The notes beneath the pieces were generated by a model. The model made no database searches and was not told where the DNA came from. It saw nothing but the letters and a program-made list of their open reading frames with translations. A program made the position numbers and the translations under genes. Source: Acidimicrobiaceae bacterium (lineage in GTDB: Bacteria > Actinomycetota > Acidimicrobiia > Acidimicrobiales > RAAP-2). From it: 64,000 bases of DNA. Shown here one piece after another: positions 18,752 to 28,785 of this stretch (the first letter of the stretch is position 1; each line of letters opens with the position of its first letter). Where the stretch lies: contig PKXA01000022.1 of the NCBI GenBank assembly GCA_003133325.1, positions 1 through 64,000 on the forward strand, read 5' to 3'.

Positions 18752-19558
18752 TTATCCGGAAGACGCCCGCCGGTACGGCATCATCAGGTGGGTCGTCTCG
18801 TCGGAGAGGAAATCGAGAACAATCCGATTGAACAGCGATGGTCTCTCTATCGGCGCGGCATGAGAGAGTCCCGGCAACACAGCCAACTCACCCTTGGGGA
18901 GGGCCCGATACATGGCGGTGGCATGTTCCAACGTGACCAGATCGTCATCGGCCACCATCACCAGGGTGGGAGCTTTGATCGAAGCCAGTCGATCGGTGAA
19001 GTCGAACGGCGCCGACCACAGCGAACGGACCTTTTCCCAGACCACAGAGAAATGGTCGGGCCCGTCGGGACTCACCGGGTCATACATGGCCCGGAACTCA
19101 GCAATCTCGGGAGCGTCGGCCGGTTGGTCGAGTAGAGACTCCATCTCACCTGGTTGATAGCCCTCACTGCTCGAGTTCGATCCGAACGCCACCACCTTGG
19201 AGACCAGATCGGGATAGGTGATGGCCAAGAGGAGGGCGATGATGCCACCGTCGCTCCAGCCGACCACACACACCGGTGGCAGCCCCAGGCCGGTCAGGAA
19301 GGCCGCGGTGTCATCGGTCATCTGTTCGTAGTTGTACGGCCCGGCACTGTCGGCGGTGTGACCGTGCCCGGGTCGCTCGGGGGCGATTACCCGGTAATGG
19401 GCCGAGAAGTCGTCGATCTGGCCCATCCACCCCAGGTTGGATGCCATGCCACCGTGCAAGAGCAGCAGTGGATCGCCCTCCCCGACACTGTCGAAATACA
19501 TCTCGATGCCATTGGCATACACCGTTCCGTGCTCCACTGGATCGGTTGGCGGCGTCAT
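18752..19558 (-). CDS. Alpha/beta hydrolase
   Basis: LLLLHGGMASNLGW, VVGWSDGGIIALLLA, final catalytic His region GLSHAAPIE. Confidence 0.9.
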   Translation of the reverse strand: MTPPTDPVEHGTVYANGIEMYFDSVGEGDPLLLLHGGMASNLGWMGQIDDFSAHYRVIAPERPGHGHTADSAGPYNYEQMTDDTAAFLTGLGLPPVCVVGWSDGGIIALLLAITYPDLVSKVVAFGSNSSSEGYQPGEMESLLDQPADAPEIAEFRAMYDPVSPDGPDHFSVVWEKVRSLWSAPFDFTDRLASIKAPTLVMVADDDLVTLEHATAMYRALPKGELAVLPGLSHAAPIERPSLFNRIVLDFLSDETTHLMMPYRRASSG

Positions 19559-20031
19559 TCGAACGTGTGGTGCATGGTCAACAGCCGGGCCTTGAACCCG
19601 GAGGCTTCGAAGAAGTTCTTCGCTTCCCGATCACCGGGGAGAGCCGTCCCGTCGACTCCGACACAGTTCCGATCCGAAAGCCACCCTACGATGCCATCCA
19701 ACAACAAACGCCCGAGCCCGACGCCGCGGGCATCTGGTTCCACGTAGCAGGCGTCAAGAAACCCGAGGGGTCTCCCATCGGGCAGGGGTTCGACGTGGCC
19801 CATTGCCAGTCCCGTCACCATGCCGTCGAGAGTACCAATCATCAGCAATCGATCCGGATCATCGAGCAGCTGACCAAACCGGGCAATATCCGATACCCAC
19901 TCGGTTGATTCCTCCGACTGAGCCAGAAGGAGGGAACCACCCCGCCGCGAGGCCAACCCAGAGACAAATTCATCCGCCAGTTCGAGACATCTCTGAGCGT
20001 CGTCGGCTTCTGCAACCCTGACTCCCTCCAT
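19555..20031 (-). CDS. GNAT family N-acetyltransferase
   Basis: YVEPDARGVGLGRLLLDGIVGWL; 4-nt overlap with hydrolase start; ORF can extend to 20061. Confidence 0.85.
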   Translation of the reverse strand: MEGVRVAEADDAQRCLELADEFVSGLASRRGGSLLLAQSEESTEWVSDIARFGQLLDDPDRLLMIGTLDGMVTGLAMGHVEPLPDGRPLGFLDACYVEPDARGVGLGRLLLDGIVGWLSDRNCVGVDGTALPGDREAKNFFEASGFKARLLTMHHTFE

Positions 20032-20075
20032 GCCATCCCCTCGGTCGAGCCGAACCTCCACTCGGAGAACAGCAG

Positions 20076-20678
20076 CTATGCCCGTTCGTCCAGCAGTTGG
20101 TCGATTCTGCTGAGAATAGTCCGGCGTCCGCGTGTACCTGCCTCATAGGCCCGGGCTGCCACCAACTCCCCGCGGCTCAAGCCGTCCAGGCGCTGGACGA
20201 CCTGCGATGCGGACAAGGTATCGAAACCGGGGATGGCAAGGGATGACACCGTGGGAACGTGCCCGTTGGTGGACGGACGGATGACCGCCGCCACCGGGTT
20301 CTCAGGGATGGACGATGCAGTGGGAGTCGGAAGAGGCGTCAACGGAGCGCTCGGCATCGGAGCCTCTACCGATTCGCCGGCCGCCGGCGAAGTCGGCACC
20401 GAGTGGAGACCCACTGGACTCTCGTCGGCCGGGTTGGCACGAGAGCCACGATGCAGGAGGTCGTCACCCCTCCGCTTGAGCTCGTCACGCCCGACCTTCA
20501 CCGCAAACTCACCGATCACCCGGGCCGTCGACACCTGGGCTCCCAACCGTTCGCGACCCAGCGCCGCCAATTTGGGGAAATCGTCCAGCGCGGAGAGAAC
20601 GAACCCTGCCGGTGCATACACGAATACATCGAGGAGATGGTCGTTCAGCGACACGTCATCATTGGCTTCATCGACCAT
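20076..20678 (-). CDS. Conserved actinobacterial hypothetical
   Basis: ORF 200 aa; C-terminal LAIPGFDTLSASQVVQRLDGLSRGELVAARAYEAGTRGRRTIL. Confidence 0.75.
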   Translation of the reverse strand: MVDEANDDVSLNDHLLDVFVYAPAGFVLSALDDFPKLAALGRERLGAQVSTARVIGEFAVKVGRDELKRRGDDLLHRGSRANPADESPVGLHSVPTSPAAGESVEAPMPSAPLTPLPTPTASSIPENPVAAVIRPSTNGHVPTVSSLAIPGFDTLSASQVVQRLDGLSRGELVAARAYEAGTRGRRTILSRIDQLLDERA

Positions 20679-20690
20679 GGAGGCCTCCTC

Positions 20691-21194
20691 TCACACGCAA
20701 TCGCGGCACAACATCTTCTTCCGATCCGCGAGCTGGTTCGGGTGCTTCACCAAGAAACATGAACGGCAGACAAACTCGTCAGGCTGTTTGGGGAGCACCC
20801 GATCGACCCCGTCCGTGCGGTCTTCCGGCTCGGGAGCATCTTCGTCCTCTTCGGGCTCCTCGACCACGAGACGCTCTTTGAGGATGACATCGAGGCTGGC
20901 CTCGACGTCCTCGTCATGCTCCTCGTCCTCGTCCTCTTCCTCCTCCTCGGCGGCGGCAGGCTTGGCGACCACCGTCGCACCGGGAACAACCTCTTCCTCG
21001 ACGGCGTCGGGAGCCAGGTCGTCCTCGACGGCGTCGGGGGCCAGGTCTTCCTCGACGGTCAGGACGTCGACGGCCAGGACGTCGTCGTCGTCGTCGTCGT
21101 CGATCAGGTCATCATCGTCCTCGTTCGCCAGCGCATCGAGGTCATTCTCGGCGAGCTCTTCGGGTTCTTCCAGTTCATCGACTTCTTGCGGCAT
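20691..21194 (-). CDS. DUF4193 family protein with long poly-acidic N-terminus
   Basis: C-terminal FVCRSCFLVKHPNQLADRKKMLCRDCV; long Asp/Glu-rich tract. Confidence 0.8.
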   Translation of the reverse strand: MPQEVDELEEPEELAENDLDALANEDDDDLIDDDDDDDVLAVDVLTVEEDLAPDAVEDDLAPDAVEEEVVPGATVVAKPAAAEEEEEDEDEEHDEDVEASLDVILKERLVVEEPEEDEDAPEPEDRTDGVDRVLPKQPDEFVCRSCFLVKHPNQLADRKKMLCRDCV

Positions 21195-21616
21195 ATCGGC
21201 CCTTCAATGGTGAGTTGGCCGGGAGCATAGACGGTCGCGGACCTATTCGGTACATGAATCAATGGCAGGTTGGGCTACGGAGGACAGCCGAAGGCGGGAC
21301 ACCGTCTGAGAGCCGGCCAACTACCCAGGTGCGGGGACACTGCCAGGTCTGGCGGACCAACCCGGGGGTTCTTTGGTACCACTCCCCCGCCACCCTCGGC
21401 TCTCGCCTTCGGTTTCGGGAAACCGTTCTCTACTCGAACCCCCGGGTCATCCCCGCCTCTGACACCATCCCCCCCCTCAATCCGGACCGGACAGCAACCG
21501 CCACCGAGAACGTCAATTGGAGCGCATGGGAATGAGCGCACGTTACGCCACTGGTCCCCGAGTTCGTCAAGTGACAAACTTAGGCTCTGACCAGGTACGA
21601 CTCCCAACTTCCCAGG

Positions 21617-23275
21617 TCAGGGACGTGAAGTAATTTTGTTGACATCCTGCCCGGCACGCTTCTCTTCGGCCCGTCTCTCTGATTCCAACCGCTCCAGGTC
21701 CTGTCCGCCGTAGTCGACGTAGGACATGGCTTCGGCCAAGAGCCGGTGGCCGGCCTGGTCAGCGATCAGCCGATGCATCTCCTGAGCCACCCAGCGGTAG
21801 GAGGGATGGCCCTGCGGGCCCGACCGCAGTTCGGTGAGGTGCATGGCCTCGCGGGCGTTCATCTGCATCGAATATCGGATCCGATAGGCCAACGCCACCG
21901 CGTAGGCGGATTCGTGGGGGAATGCCGGCGCCAACGCGGCGTAGAGGTCACGGGATCTCTCGAGGGACGCGGCGTAGCGGACTGCCACTCCCGCCTCTTC
22001 CACCGTCTCGGGAATGCCGTATCCGAGCGACGGACCCAACGGCTGCCACTCGATGGTCAACATGCGGTGGCGCTGCAGATCGCGGAAGGCCCCGTAGTCG
22101 CTCACCACATCGAAGCGGTAGTCGGTTCGCTCGAAGGCCCGCCCGGGCCGATGGCGCCGGTTGGTGCGATCCCCCACATACGAACGAAGCAATGACCGGC
22201 GGTCCTCGACCCCCATCAGTCCGACCCGGCGGACCACCTCTTCTTCCGGTCGACTGGTGAGTGGCGCACAGATGGCGGCGATCACCTTTTCCTCGCCATC
22301 GGGATCGAAATCGAGCAGGGTGACCGAAGGTGCGCCCGAGGGGCCTGCGATCGGATCTTCATCGGCCACGCACAGATCGGGAAAGAATGTTTGCACCAGG
22401 CGTCCGGTGTCGGTGTGGGTCTTCTCGAGATAGGCCGACCACGCCACTCCCCGCTCAGCCCGATCCACCCGTTGCAAGAATGACGGAATGACCTTTCGGA
22501 GTTCATCGAGCATCATGTCCGCATACCGGCGGGCTTCGGGGAGTGGGTGTGACCGCATCCGTAGCAGCAGCATCTCGTAGGACTGCCCGGTGCCGTACAC
22601 ACCCACATTGGACAGCGACCCGGCAGGGAGCAGGCCCCTCAGAGAATCGAGGGCCTTGGCCCTCACTGCCTGTCGGTGGACGAAATCCGAGTCGCCGGCC
22701 TGGCGCGGATGCCGCCGGGTCAGCCAGGCCTGGACCTCCACCAGGAGTTCGGCGTAGGTGTCGAACATACGGTCCATGTCACCCACGTAACGGGCGCCCA
22801 AGGAAGAGTCGAGCAGGCCCGGGTCCCGGTAGTACCGGTAGTGCCCGGTGGAGAGTCGGTTGTCGTAGCCGATATACCGGGTGGATTGCTCGAGGTAGGC
22901 CATCAGCCTTCCCCGCTCGAGGACCTTGGTGAGGACATTGGAGGCCTGCTCGCAGGCCAGGTGCACCCCGCCGAGCTGAGCCACCGAATCATCGCCGTAC
23001 TCGAAAAACACCTTTTCGTACAGTTGTTCAGCCCGTTCCACTCCTACCGTGGCATCCACCGAGGCATCCCCGGAGATGTCCAACTCGCCCACGAATTCGT
23101 CCAGAAACAGCCGGCGCAGGCTTTTCGGAGAGCGCGAATACCGGGCAAACAGTGCGCCTTTCACCACCTCGGGCAGATTGACCAGGGCGAACACCGGTAA
23201 GTCGAGGTTGGTGACATACCGGCGGAGAATGTCTTCTTCGTCGGCGCTAAAGGTTTCAACGGCGTAAGGGAACAT
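21617..23275 (-). CDS. FAD-dependent thymidylate synthase (ThyX)-like protein, double-length
   Basis: ORF 552 aa with two ThyX-like halves (LEQSTRYIGYDNR; RHRMLTIEWQPLG; SMQMNAREAMHLTELRSGPQGHPSYR). Confidence 0.8.
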   Translation of the reverse strand: MFPYAVETFSADEEDILRRYVTNLDLPVFALVNLPEVVKGALFARYSRSPKSLRRLFLDEFVGELDISGDASVDATVGVERAEQLYEKVFFEYGDDSVAQLGGVHLACEQASNVLTKVLERGRLMAYLEQSTRYIGYDNRLSTGHYRYYRDPGLLDSSLGARYVGDMDRMFDTYAELLVEVQAWLTRRHPRQAGDSDFVHRQAVRAKALDSLRGLLPAGSLSNVGVYGTGQSYEMLLLRMRSHPLPEARRYADMMLDELRKVIPSFLQRVDRAERGVAWSAYLEKTHTDTGRLVQTFFPDLCVADEDPIAGPSGAPSVTLLDFDPDGEEKVIAAICAPLTSRPEEEVVRRVGLMGVEDRRSLLRSYVGDRTNRRHRPGRAFERTDYRFDVVSDYGAFRDLQRHRMLTIEWQPLGPSLGYGIPETVEEAGVAVRYAASLERSRDLYAALAPAFPHESAYAVALAYRIRYSMQMNAREAMHLTELRSGPQGHPSYRWVAQEMHRLIADQAGHRLLAEAMSYVDYGGQDLERLESERRAEEKRAGQDVNKITSRP

Positions 23276-23287
23276 GCCCGGATTACA

Positions 23288-25357
23288 CTAGGACGGCACC
23301 GACCCATCAGGCGCGGACCCTACTGGAACAGGATCATCGGCGGCCACCACTCCGCGGCGAAGGAGGGCCACCGCCAGGTTGGCGGCTTCGGCGGTGCTCG
23401 GATCCGGCGCCACCTGGGCCAACTGTCGGACCAGATCGATCAGTTGACGAATGTTCCTCACAAAGTCTCCCGGGGCCACATCGTTGTGGCGCAGGACCGA
23501 CGACAACAGCCCTCCCTGGGCCCAGGCCACCACCGAGCGAGCCAGGCCCGGATCAGGGCGCCTGGTCCTCCTGAGCCCGTGGCGGCGCTCCTCCGCTCTC
23601 AGGTCGTCGGCCATGGCCTCGAGGGCTCTCAGGCGCTCCGCCACCAGTCGCTGCCGCGGGCCATCCGGGTCCTCTTCGGCCCGCCGAGCCTCGAAGGTGA
23701 GCCCAGAGACCACGCCGGCCAGAAGTGCCGGTTCCAAACCATCGAAGATCCCGGCGCCCAGCGCTTCCGATACCAGCAGATCGGACTCGTGGTAGATACC
23801 GGCCAGAACACTTCCGGCGCCGGTGATCCGCCATCCGTCGATATAGCCCCGCGACCCCAGTACGGCCAGGCGGCGGTCGAGTTGGGCCGGGAGTGACACC
23901 GAGCCCGGAGGGGCCTGCCACTGCCCATAGGAGGCGGCCAGCAGGCTGTGCGCCTCCTCCCTGTCCCAGCGCCTGACCAAATTGACTGCCAGGTTGTAGG
24001 TGGGATGGAAGGACGAGATGAGGTCGGGCGGTGGCGCCGAGGCGGTGGCGGCCACCGTGGCGAACGTCGTGGCGTGGGACCAGAGGATGAACGCATGACC
24101 GACGGTGTCGATGCCCCGTCGTCCGGCCCGCCCGGTCAGTTGTTGGTACTCCCCCGCCGTCAATGCCGACGTGTCCCTGCCTCGGAACTTGGCGAACCGC
24201 TCCACCACCACCGTGCGGGCCGGCATATTGATTCCGAGGGCCAAGGTTTCGGTGGCGAACACCAGTTTGAGCAGGCCCTCCGAGAAGCAGTGTTCCACCG
24301 CCCGGCGGAAGGCCGGCACTAGGCCGGCGTGGTGAGGTGCGATCCCGGCTTCGAGGGCGGCCGACCATTGCTCATATCCGAGAGTCCGGAGATCATCATC
24401 GGACAACCGCTCCACCGCCTCCTCGGTGAGCTCACGTATGCGTTTTCGCTCTTGGGGGTTTGTCAGTCGGAGACCGTCCTGAAGGCACTGTCGGGTGGCA
24501 TCGTCACAGGCGGCCCGGGAAAAAATGAAAGTGATCGCCGGCAGCATGCCTGCGTCGGACAGATACTCGGCAACCTCGGTGCGCCGTGGCGTCCGAAAGC
24601 GGTGTCGAGCATTGCGTTGTCGCCGTTCGTCGAGACGGAGGCCGTCTGGATTGGGCTTTCCTTGTCGGAAGAGGGGGAACACGCTGATCCGGTCACTGCC
24701 CCGCTCGGCCACCGCGTAATGATGCTGGAGCGTGACCGGTCGATGGGTTTCGACCACCACGTGGGTGGTTCCTCGCACCGAGGTGAGCCAGGCCCCGAAG
24801 TCCTTCGAATTGTTGACAGTGGCCGACAGGCTGATGAAGGACACATCCGGCGGCGTCAGTATCAGAATTTCTTCCCACACCGACCCGCGATACGGATCTT
24901 GGAGGTAGTGCACCTCGTCGAGGACGATGACGGCCAGGTCATCGAGCATCGAAGAGCGGGCGAACAGCATGTTCCGCAGGACTTCCGTCGTCATGACCAC
25001 GATCGGAGCCTGTGACTGGTGGGACACGTCCCCGGTCAGAAGGCCCACCCGGCGGTCGCCGTACCGATCGGCCAATTCCGAGAATTTCTGGTTGGACAGG
25101 GCCTTCACGGGTGTGGTGTAGAACGCCTTGCCCCCGTAGTCCAGCGCCCTGGCCGAGGCGTAGTCGGCGATGATCGTCTTGCCCGATCCGGTGGGAGCGG
25201 AAACCAGCACCGATTCACCGCGGTCGATGGCATCCATGGCCTCGCGCTGAAACCCGTCAAGAGGAAATCCGAGACCGGATTCGAAGCGGGCCCGGAGCCC
25301 ATGCTCATCGGCTCCATCGACACCCTGACACCGACCTCCGGCCTGCCCGGAAGTCAC
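23288..25357 (-). CDS. helY: DEAD/DEAH-box helicase, Ski2/HelY type
   Basis: ORF 689 aa; APTGSGKT, VLDEVHYLQD, SATVNN, QLTGRAGRRGID; next to tatC as in actinobacteria. Confidence 0.88.
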   Translation of the reverse strand: MTSGQAGGRCQGVDGADEHGLRARFESGLGFPLDGFQREAMDAIDRGESVLVSAPTGSGKTIIADYASARALDYGGKAFYTTPVKALSNQKFSELADRYGDRRVGLLTGDVSHQSQAPIVVMTTEVLRNMLFARSSMLDDLAVIVLDEVHYLQDPYRGSVWEEILILTPPDVSFISLSATVNNSKDFGAWLTSVRGTTHVVVETHRPVTLQHHYAVAERGSDRISVFPLFRQGKPNPDGLRLDERRQRNARHRFRTPRRTEVAEYLSDAGMLPAITFIFSRAACDDATRQCLQDGLRLTNPQERKRIRELTEEAVERLSDDDLRTLGYEQWSAALEAGIAPHHAGLVPAFRRAVEHCFSEGLLKLVFATETLALGINMPARTVVVERFAKFRGRDTSALTAGEYQQLTGRAGRRGIDTVGHAFILWSHATTFATVAATASAPPPDLISSFHPTYNLAVNLVRRWDREEAHSLLAASYGQWQAPPGSVSLPAQLDRRLAVLGSRGYIDGWRITGAGSVLAGIYHESDLLVSEALGAGIFDGLEPALLAGVVSGLTFEARRAEEDPDGPRQRLVAERLRALEAMADDLRAEERRHGLRRTRRPDPGLARSVVAWAQGGLLSSVLRHNDVAPGDFVRNIRQLIDLVRQLAQVAPDPSTAEAANLAVALLRRGVVAADDPVPVGSAPDGSVPS

Positions 25358-26103
25358 CGACGGATGAACTTACCGATGATGATCGACGCCTCGTAGAAGA
25401 TATACAAGGGAACGGCCAGGGCGATCATCGAAAACGGGTCTGAGCTGGGGGTGATCACTCCCGCCACCACCACGATCAGCACAATGGCCCACCGACGCCA
25501 CGAAGACAGCTGTTTCGGCGTCAACACGCCCGCCACCTCCAACGACACCAGAAGGACCGGAAACTCGAAGGTGAGGCCGAAGACCGTCATCAACAAGACG
25601 ATCAGGCTCAAATACTTGGTCGGGTCGAGGATTTGGTTGAGGCTCGGGCCCCCGACCGAATCGAGGAACTTGAGGGCATGGGGAAACGTCTCGTAGGCGA
25701 CCAGGCATCCGAGTGAGAAGAGCACAATCGACGCGGCGATGAACGGCACCGCATACTTCTTCTCTTTCGGATTCAATCCCGGGGTGATGAAGCGCCACAG
25801 TTCCCACAACAGGACCGGTGATGCGGCAAAGAGTCCGCCATAGGCGGAGATCTTCACCCTCAACGACAAGCCATCGAGCGGCCCGGTGATGTAGAAGGTG
25901 CAGTGGTGTGGTGCAACCTGGCAGTACGGCTCCTTCAAGAAGGCGAGAATCGGGTTGTAGGCGATGAAGGCCACCGTTGCGGCCACGATGAACGCCACCG
26001 CGCACACCAACACCCGATGTCTAAGTTCCGTCAGGTGCTCCACAAGTGTCATGGATTCGGGCTTGGATGTTGTGTCGTTACGCCGCTTCAGGCTGATAGC
26101 CAT
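25354..26103 (-). CDS. tatC: Sec-independent protein translocase TatC
   Basis: ORF 249 aa; MTLVEHLTELRHRVL, multiple TM, FEFPVLLVSLEVAGVLTP, GVITPSSDPFSM. Confidence 0.95.
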   Translation of the reverse strand: MAISLKRRNDTTSKPESMTLVEHLTELRHRVLVCAVAFIVAATVAFIAYNPILAFLKEPYCQVAPHHCTFYITGPLDGLSLRVKISAYGGLFAASPVLLWELWRFITPGLNPKEKKYAVPFIAASIVLFSLGCLVAYETFPHALKFLDSVGGPSLNQILDPTKYLSLIVLLMTVFGLTFEFPVLLVSLEVAGVLTPKQLSSWRRWAIVLIVVVAGVITPSSDPFSMIALAVPLYIFYEASIIIGKFIRR

Positions 26104-26146
26104 CGTGTTCGTCCTCGAGCCGCCGCTGATCCGTGGTCTGACGTGA

Positions 26147-26617
26147 CTAGTTCATGCCGGGGTCATCGGGGACGACAACGCCGGATACGCGTACCCGGTG
26201 GACCACACCTCGGGGATTGGCCGAGGTGTCACCTGGGGTACCGGGTCTCTCCTCTTCCGGCCAGACGGTTCCCGAGGGCCGGTTGCTGCTGCCCGACGGA
26301 TCGACAGCGTCTCCGAATGTACCAAGTGACTCGGAACTGTCGCTCACCACGGATGTCGTGCCATTCTCCGACTGGTGGGTATCCGCCAGGGTGCCGAGGA
26401 AAGTCAGGGGGGACCGGACCGCCTGGGCGATCTTGTCGGTCGACGGCAGGTCGGGGAACGACCCTCGTACGTCGGTCTCCAAGCGTTCACGGAACTTACG
26501 GAGGTCCCCCCAGAGCCCGCCGATCTGCTTGGCCACCTTGGGCAACTTGTCAGGTCCGAGCACGACCAGAGCCACCACGAGAATGATCAACAACTTGGCG
26601 GGACTGATGAACGGCAC
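26147..26617 (-). CDS. Sec-independent protein translocase TatA/TatB family
   Basis: GTG at 26617; ISPAKLLIILVVALVVLGPDKLPKVAKQIGGLWGDLRKF. Confidence 0.88.
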   Translation of the reverse strand: MPFISPAKLLIILVVALVVLGPDKLPKVAKQIGGLWGDLRKFRERLETDVRGSFPDLPSTDKIAQAVRSPLTFLGTLADTHQSENGTTSVVSDSSESLGTFGDAVDPSGSSNRPSGTVWPEEERPGTPGDTSANPRGVVHRVRVSGVVVPDDPGMN

Positions 26618-26697
26618 GTTGTCGAGTCTACCGGCGACCACCACGTGTGGGGCGGCGTTAACCCTTCCCGGCCCCGGGGAAGTGGCCGGATCAGGCG

Positions 26698-27318
26698 TCA
26701 GAGGCCCTTGAGCCGGCCTACCGGCCACACCACGGCAACGGCTCGGCCCACGATGAGCGACTCCGGAATCGGTCCGAAGAAACGGCTGTCCTCGGAGTCT
26801 GTCCGATTGTCCCCCATCACGTAATAAGAGTCCTTCGGTATCTTCACGGGTCCCGGCATATTGAACTGTTGATGAGCATCGGACGCCAGCGGCCCGGTAT
26901 AATTCTGAGGCCCTGTCGGAAGCCATGGTGCGGAGAGCATCTTTCCATTGATGTAGACGTTGCCGTTCACCGTCGAGATGGTTTCGCCCGGGAGCCCGAC
27001 GACCCGCTTCACCAGGTCGGCATAGTTCTGCGCCTCGAGCGGTGGCCGTTTGAAGACCACGATGTCTCCCCGGTGCACGCCGTGGAAGTCATAGCTCAAC
27101 TTATTGACGATGATGCGGTCACCGAGGTGCAGGGTGGGAAGCATCGATCCCGAGGGAATCGAGAAGGTCTGGATCACGAACATCCGCAGAATGAATGTCG
27201 ACCCGACCACCAGCACCAGGATGATCGCCCACTCGATCAACCAACGCCCCACCGAGCCCGATCCACGCGGTTGGGCACCAGACGTTGTCGTCGATGTGTC
27301 GGAAGATTCGGTGGTCAC
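26698..27318 (-). CDS. lepB: Signal peptidase I
   Basis: ORF 206 aa; SIPSGSMLPTLHLGDRIIVNKL, VKRVVGLPGE, YYVMGDNRTDSEDSRFFGPI. Confidence 0.95.
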   Translation of the reverse strand: MTTESSDTSTTTSGAQPRGSGSVGRWLIEWAIILVLVVGSTFILRMFVIQTFSIPSGSMLPTLHLGDRIIVNKLSYDFHGVHRGDIVVFKRPPLEAQNYADLVKRVVGLPGETISTVNGNVYINGKMLSAPWLPTGPQNYTGPLASDAHQQFNMPGPVKIPKDSYYVMGDNRTDSEDSRFFGPIPESLIVGRAVAVVWPVGRLKGL

Positions 27319-27354
27319 AATCGGTGGACCCTAGTGCACGGTGACCCGTGTGCC

Positions 27355-28713
27355 TCACAAGCCGGCGATCAGCTTGTCCACCCGGTCATCTTTGGACTTG
27401 AACGGGTCTTTCAACAGTACCGTCCGCTGCGCCTGATCGTTGAGTTTCAGGTGAACCCAATCGACCGTGAAGTCGCGTCGGCGTTCCTTCGCCTTCCGCA
27501 CAAATTCGCCTCGAAGCCGCGCCCGGGTGGTCTGGGGTGGGGTGGACATGGCCACGGCGATATCGGCGTCCTCGCAGATCCGATCGAGTTGATCGTGGCG
27601 CTGCAGCCGATAGTAGAGCCCCCGGTTGCGATCCACATCGTGGTACTGCAGATCGAGCAATGACACCGCCGGGCTGTTGAGGGGCAATTGATGGCGATGG
27701 CGGTAGCTATCGATGAGCCGGTACTTGGCCACCCAGTCACACTCGCGGTGCAGTGACAGCGGGTCAGACCCTAGACCCTTCAGACAGTGCTCCCACATAT
27801 CCAGGGCCCTGTCCTCCTGGGGGGACAGACCTTGCCGGTCACGGAATTTCAACGCCCGTTCCAGATACTCGGCTTGCATGTCGAGTGCGCTCATCTCCCG
27901 ACCATTGGCCAAACGCACGGTGCGACGACAGGTGATGTCGTGGCTGATCTCACGGATGGCCCTGATCGGATTCTCCAGGGCGAGGTCGGGCAGTACCGTC
28001 GCCGGGTCCTCGAGCATCCTCAACATGATGCTGGTGGTGCCCACCTTCAGAAACGTGGCGTACTCACTCATATTCGAGTCGCCCACGATCACGTGGAGCC
28101 TCCGGTACTTCTCGGCATCGGCATGCGGTTCGTCCCGGGTATTGATGATCGGTCGGCTCCGGGTGGTGGCCGAGGAGACGCCTTCCCAGATGTGCTCGGC
28201 CCGCTGGCTCAGACAGAACACCGCGCCACGGGCAGTTTGGAGGACCTTGCCCGCGCCGGCGTAGATCTGCCGACTGACCAGAAACGGGATGAGCACCTCG
28301 GTGTAGTGCGCGAAGTCATCCTTCCGGCTGGTCAGATAGTTCTCGTGGCACCCATAGGAGTTTCCGGCCGAATCGGTGTTGTTCTTGAACAGGTAGATGT
28401 CGCCACGGATGCCCTCTTCTTGTAGACGGGTCTCCGCCCCGTCCACCAACGATGACAGGATCCACTCCCCCGCCTTGTCGTGGACGACCAGCTCGGCGAT
28501 GTCGTCGCACTCGGGAGTGGCGTACTCCGGATGGCTGCCCACGTCGAGATAGAGTCGCGCACCATTCTCGAGGAACACATTGGAGGAACGTCCCCAGCTG
28601 ACCACCCGTCGGAACAGATACCGGGCGACTTCATCCGGGCTGAGCCGGCGTTGCCCGCGTAGCGTGCAGGTGACCCCGTATTCGTTCTCCAAGCCGAAGA
28701 TACGCTTGTCCAT
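27355..28713 (-). CDS. pafA: Pup--protein ligase
   Basis: ORF 452 aa; [49 protein letters not shown]. Confidence 0.96.
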   Translation of the reverse strand: MDKRIFGLENEYGVTCTLRGQRRLSPDEVARYLFRRVVSWGRSSNVFLENGARLYLDVGSHPEYATPECDDIAELVVHDKAGEWILSSLVDGAETRLQEEGIRGDIYLFKNNTDSAGNSYGCHENYLTSRKDDFAHYTEVLIPFLVSRQIYAGAGKVLQTARGAVFCLSQRAEHIWEGVSSATTRSRPIINTRDEPHADAEKYRRLHVIVGDSNMSEYATFLKVGTTSIMLRMLEDPATVLPDLALENPIRAIREISHDITCRRTVRLANGREMSALDMQAEYLERALKFRDRQGLSPQEDRALDMWEHCLKGLGSDPLSLHRECDWVAKYRLIDSYRHRHQLPLNSPAVSLLDLQYHDVDRNRGLYYRLQRHDQLDRICEDADIAVAMSTPPQTTRARLRGEFVRKAKERRRDFTVDWVHLKLNDQAQRTVLLKDPFKSKDDRVDKLIAGL

Positions 28714-28785
28714 GCCCTCACGGTACCGTGCGCTCGCCGGATTCCAACGGACGGTGTCCGACCTGGTGGATACCCCGGCTCCGCA

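Noticed and set aside
20900-21110. Possible CRISPR-like or microsatellite array (GTCGTCGTCGTC..., GACGGCGTCGGGAGCCAGGTC repeats)
   Set aside because: Explained by Asp/Glu codon repeats inside the DUF4193 coding sequence; no spacer structure
21195-21616. ORFs in the 420-bp gap between DUF4193 and ThyX-like genes
   Set aside because: Low-complexity Pro/Arg/Gly translations on both strands with no recognisable motif; treated as intergenic
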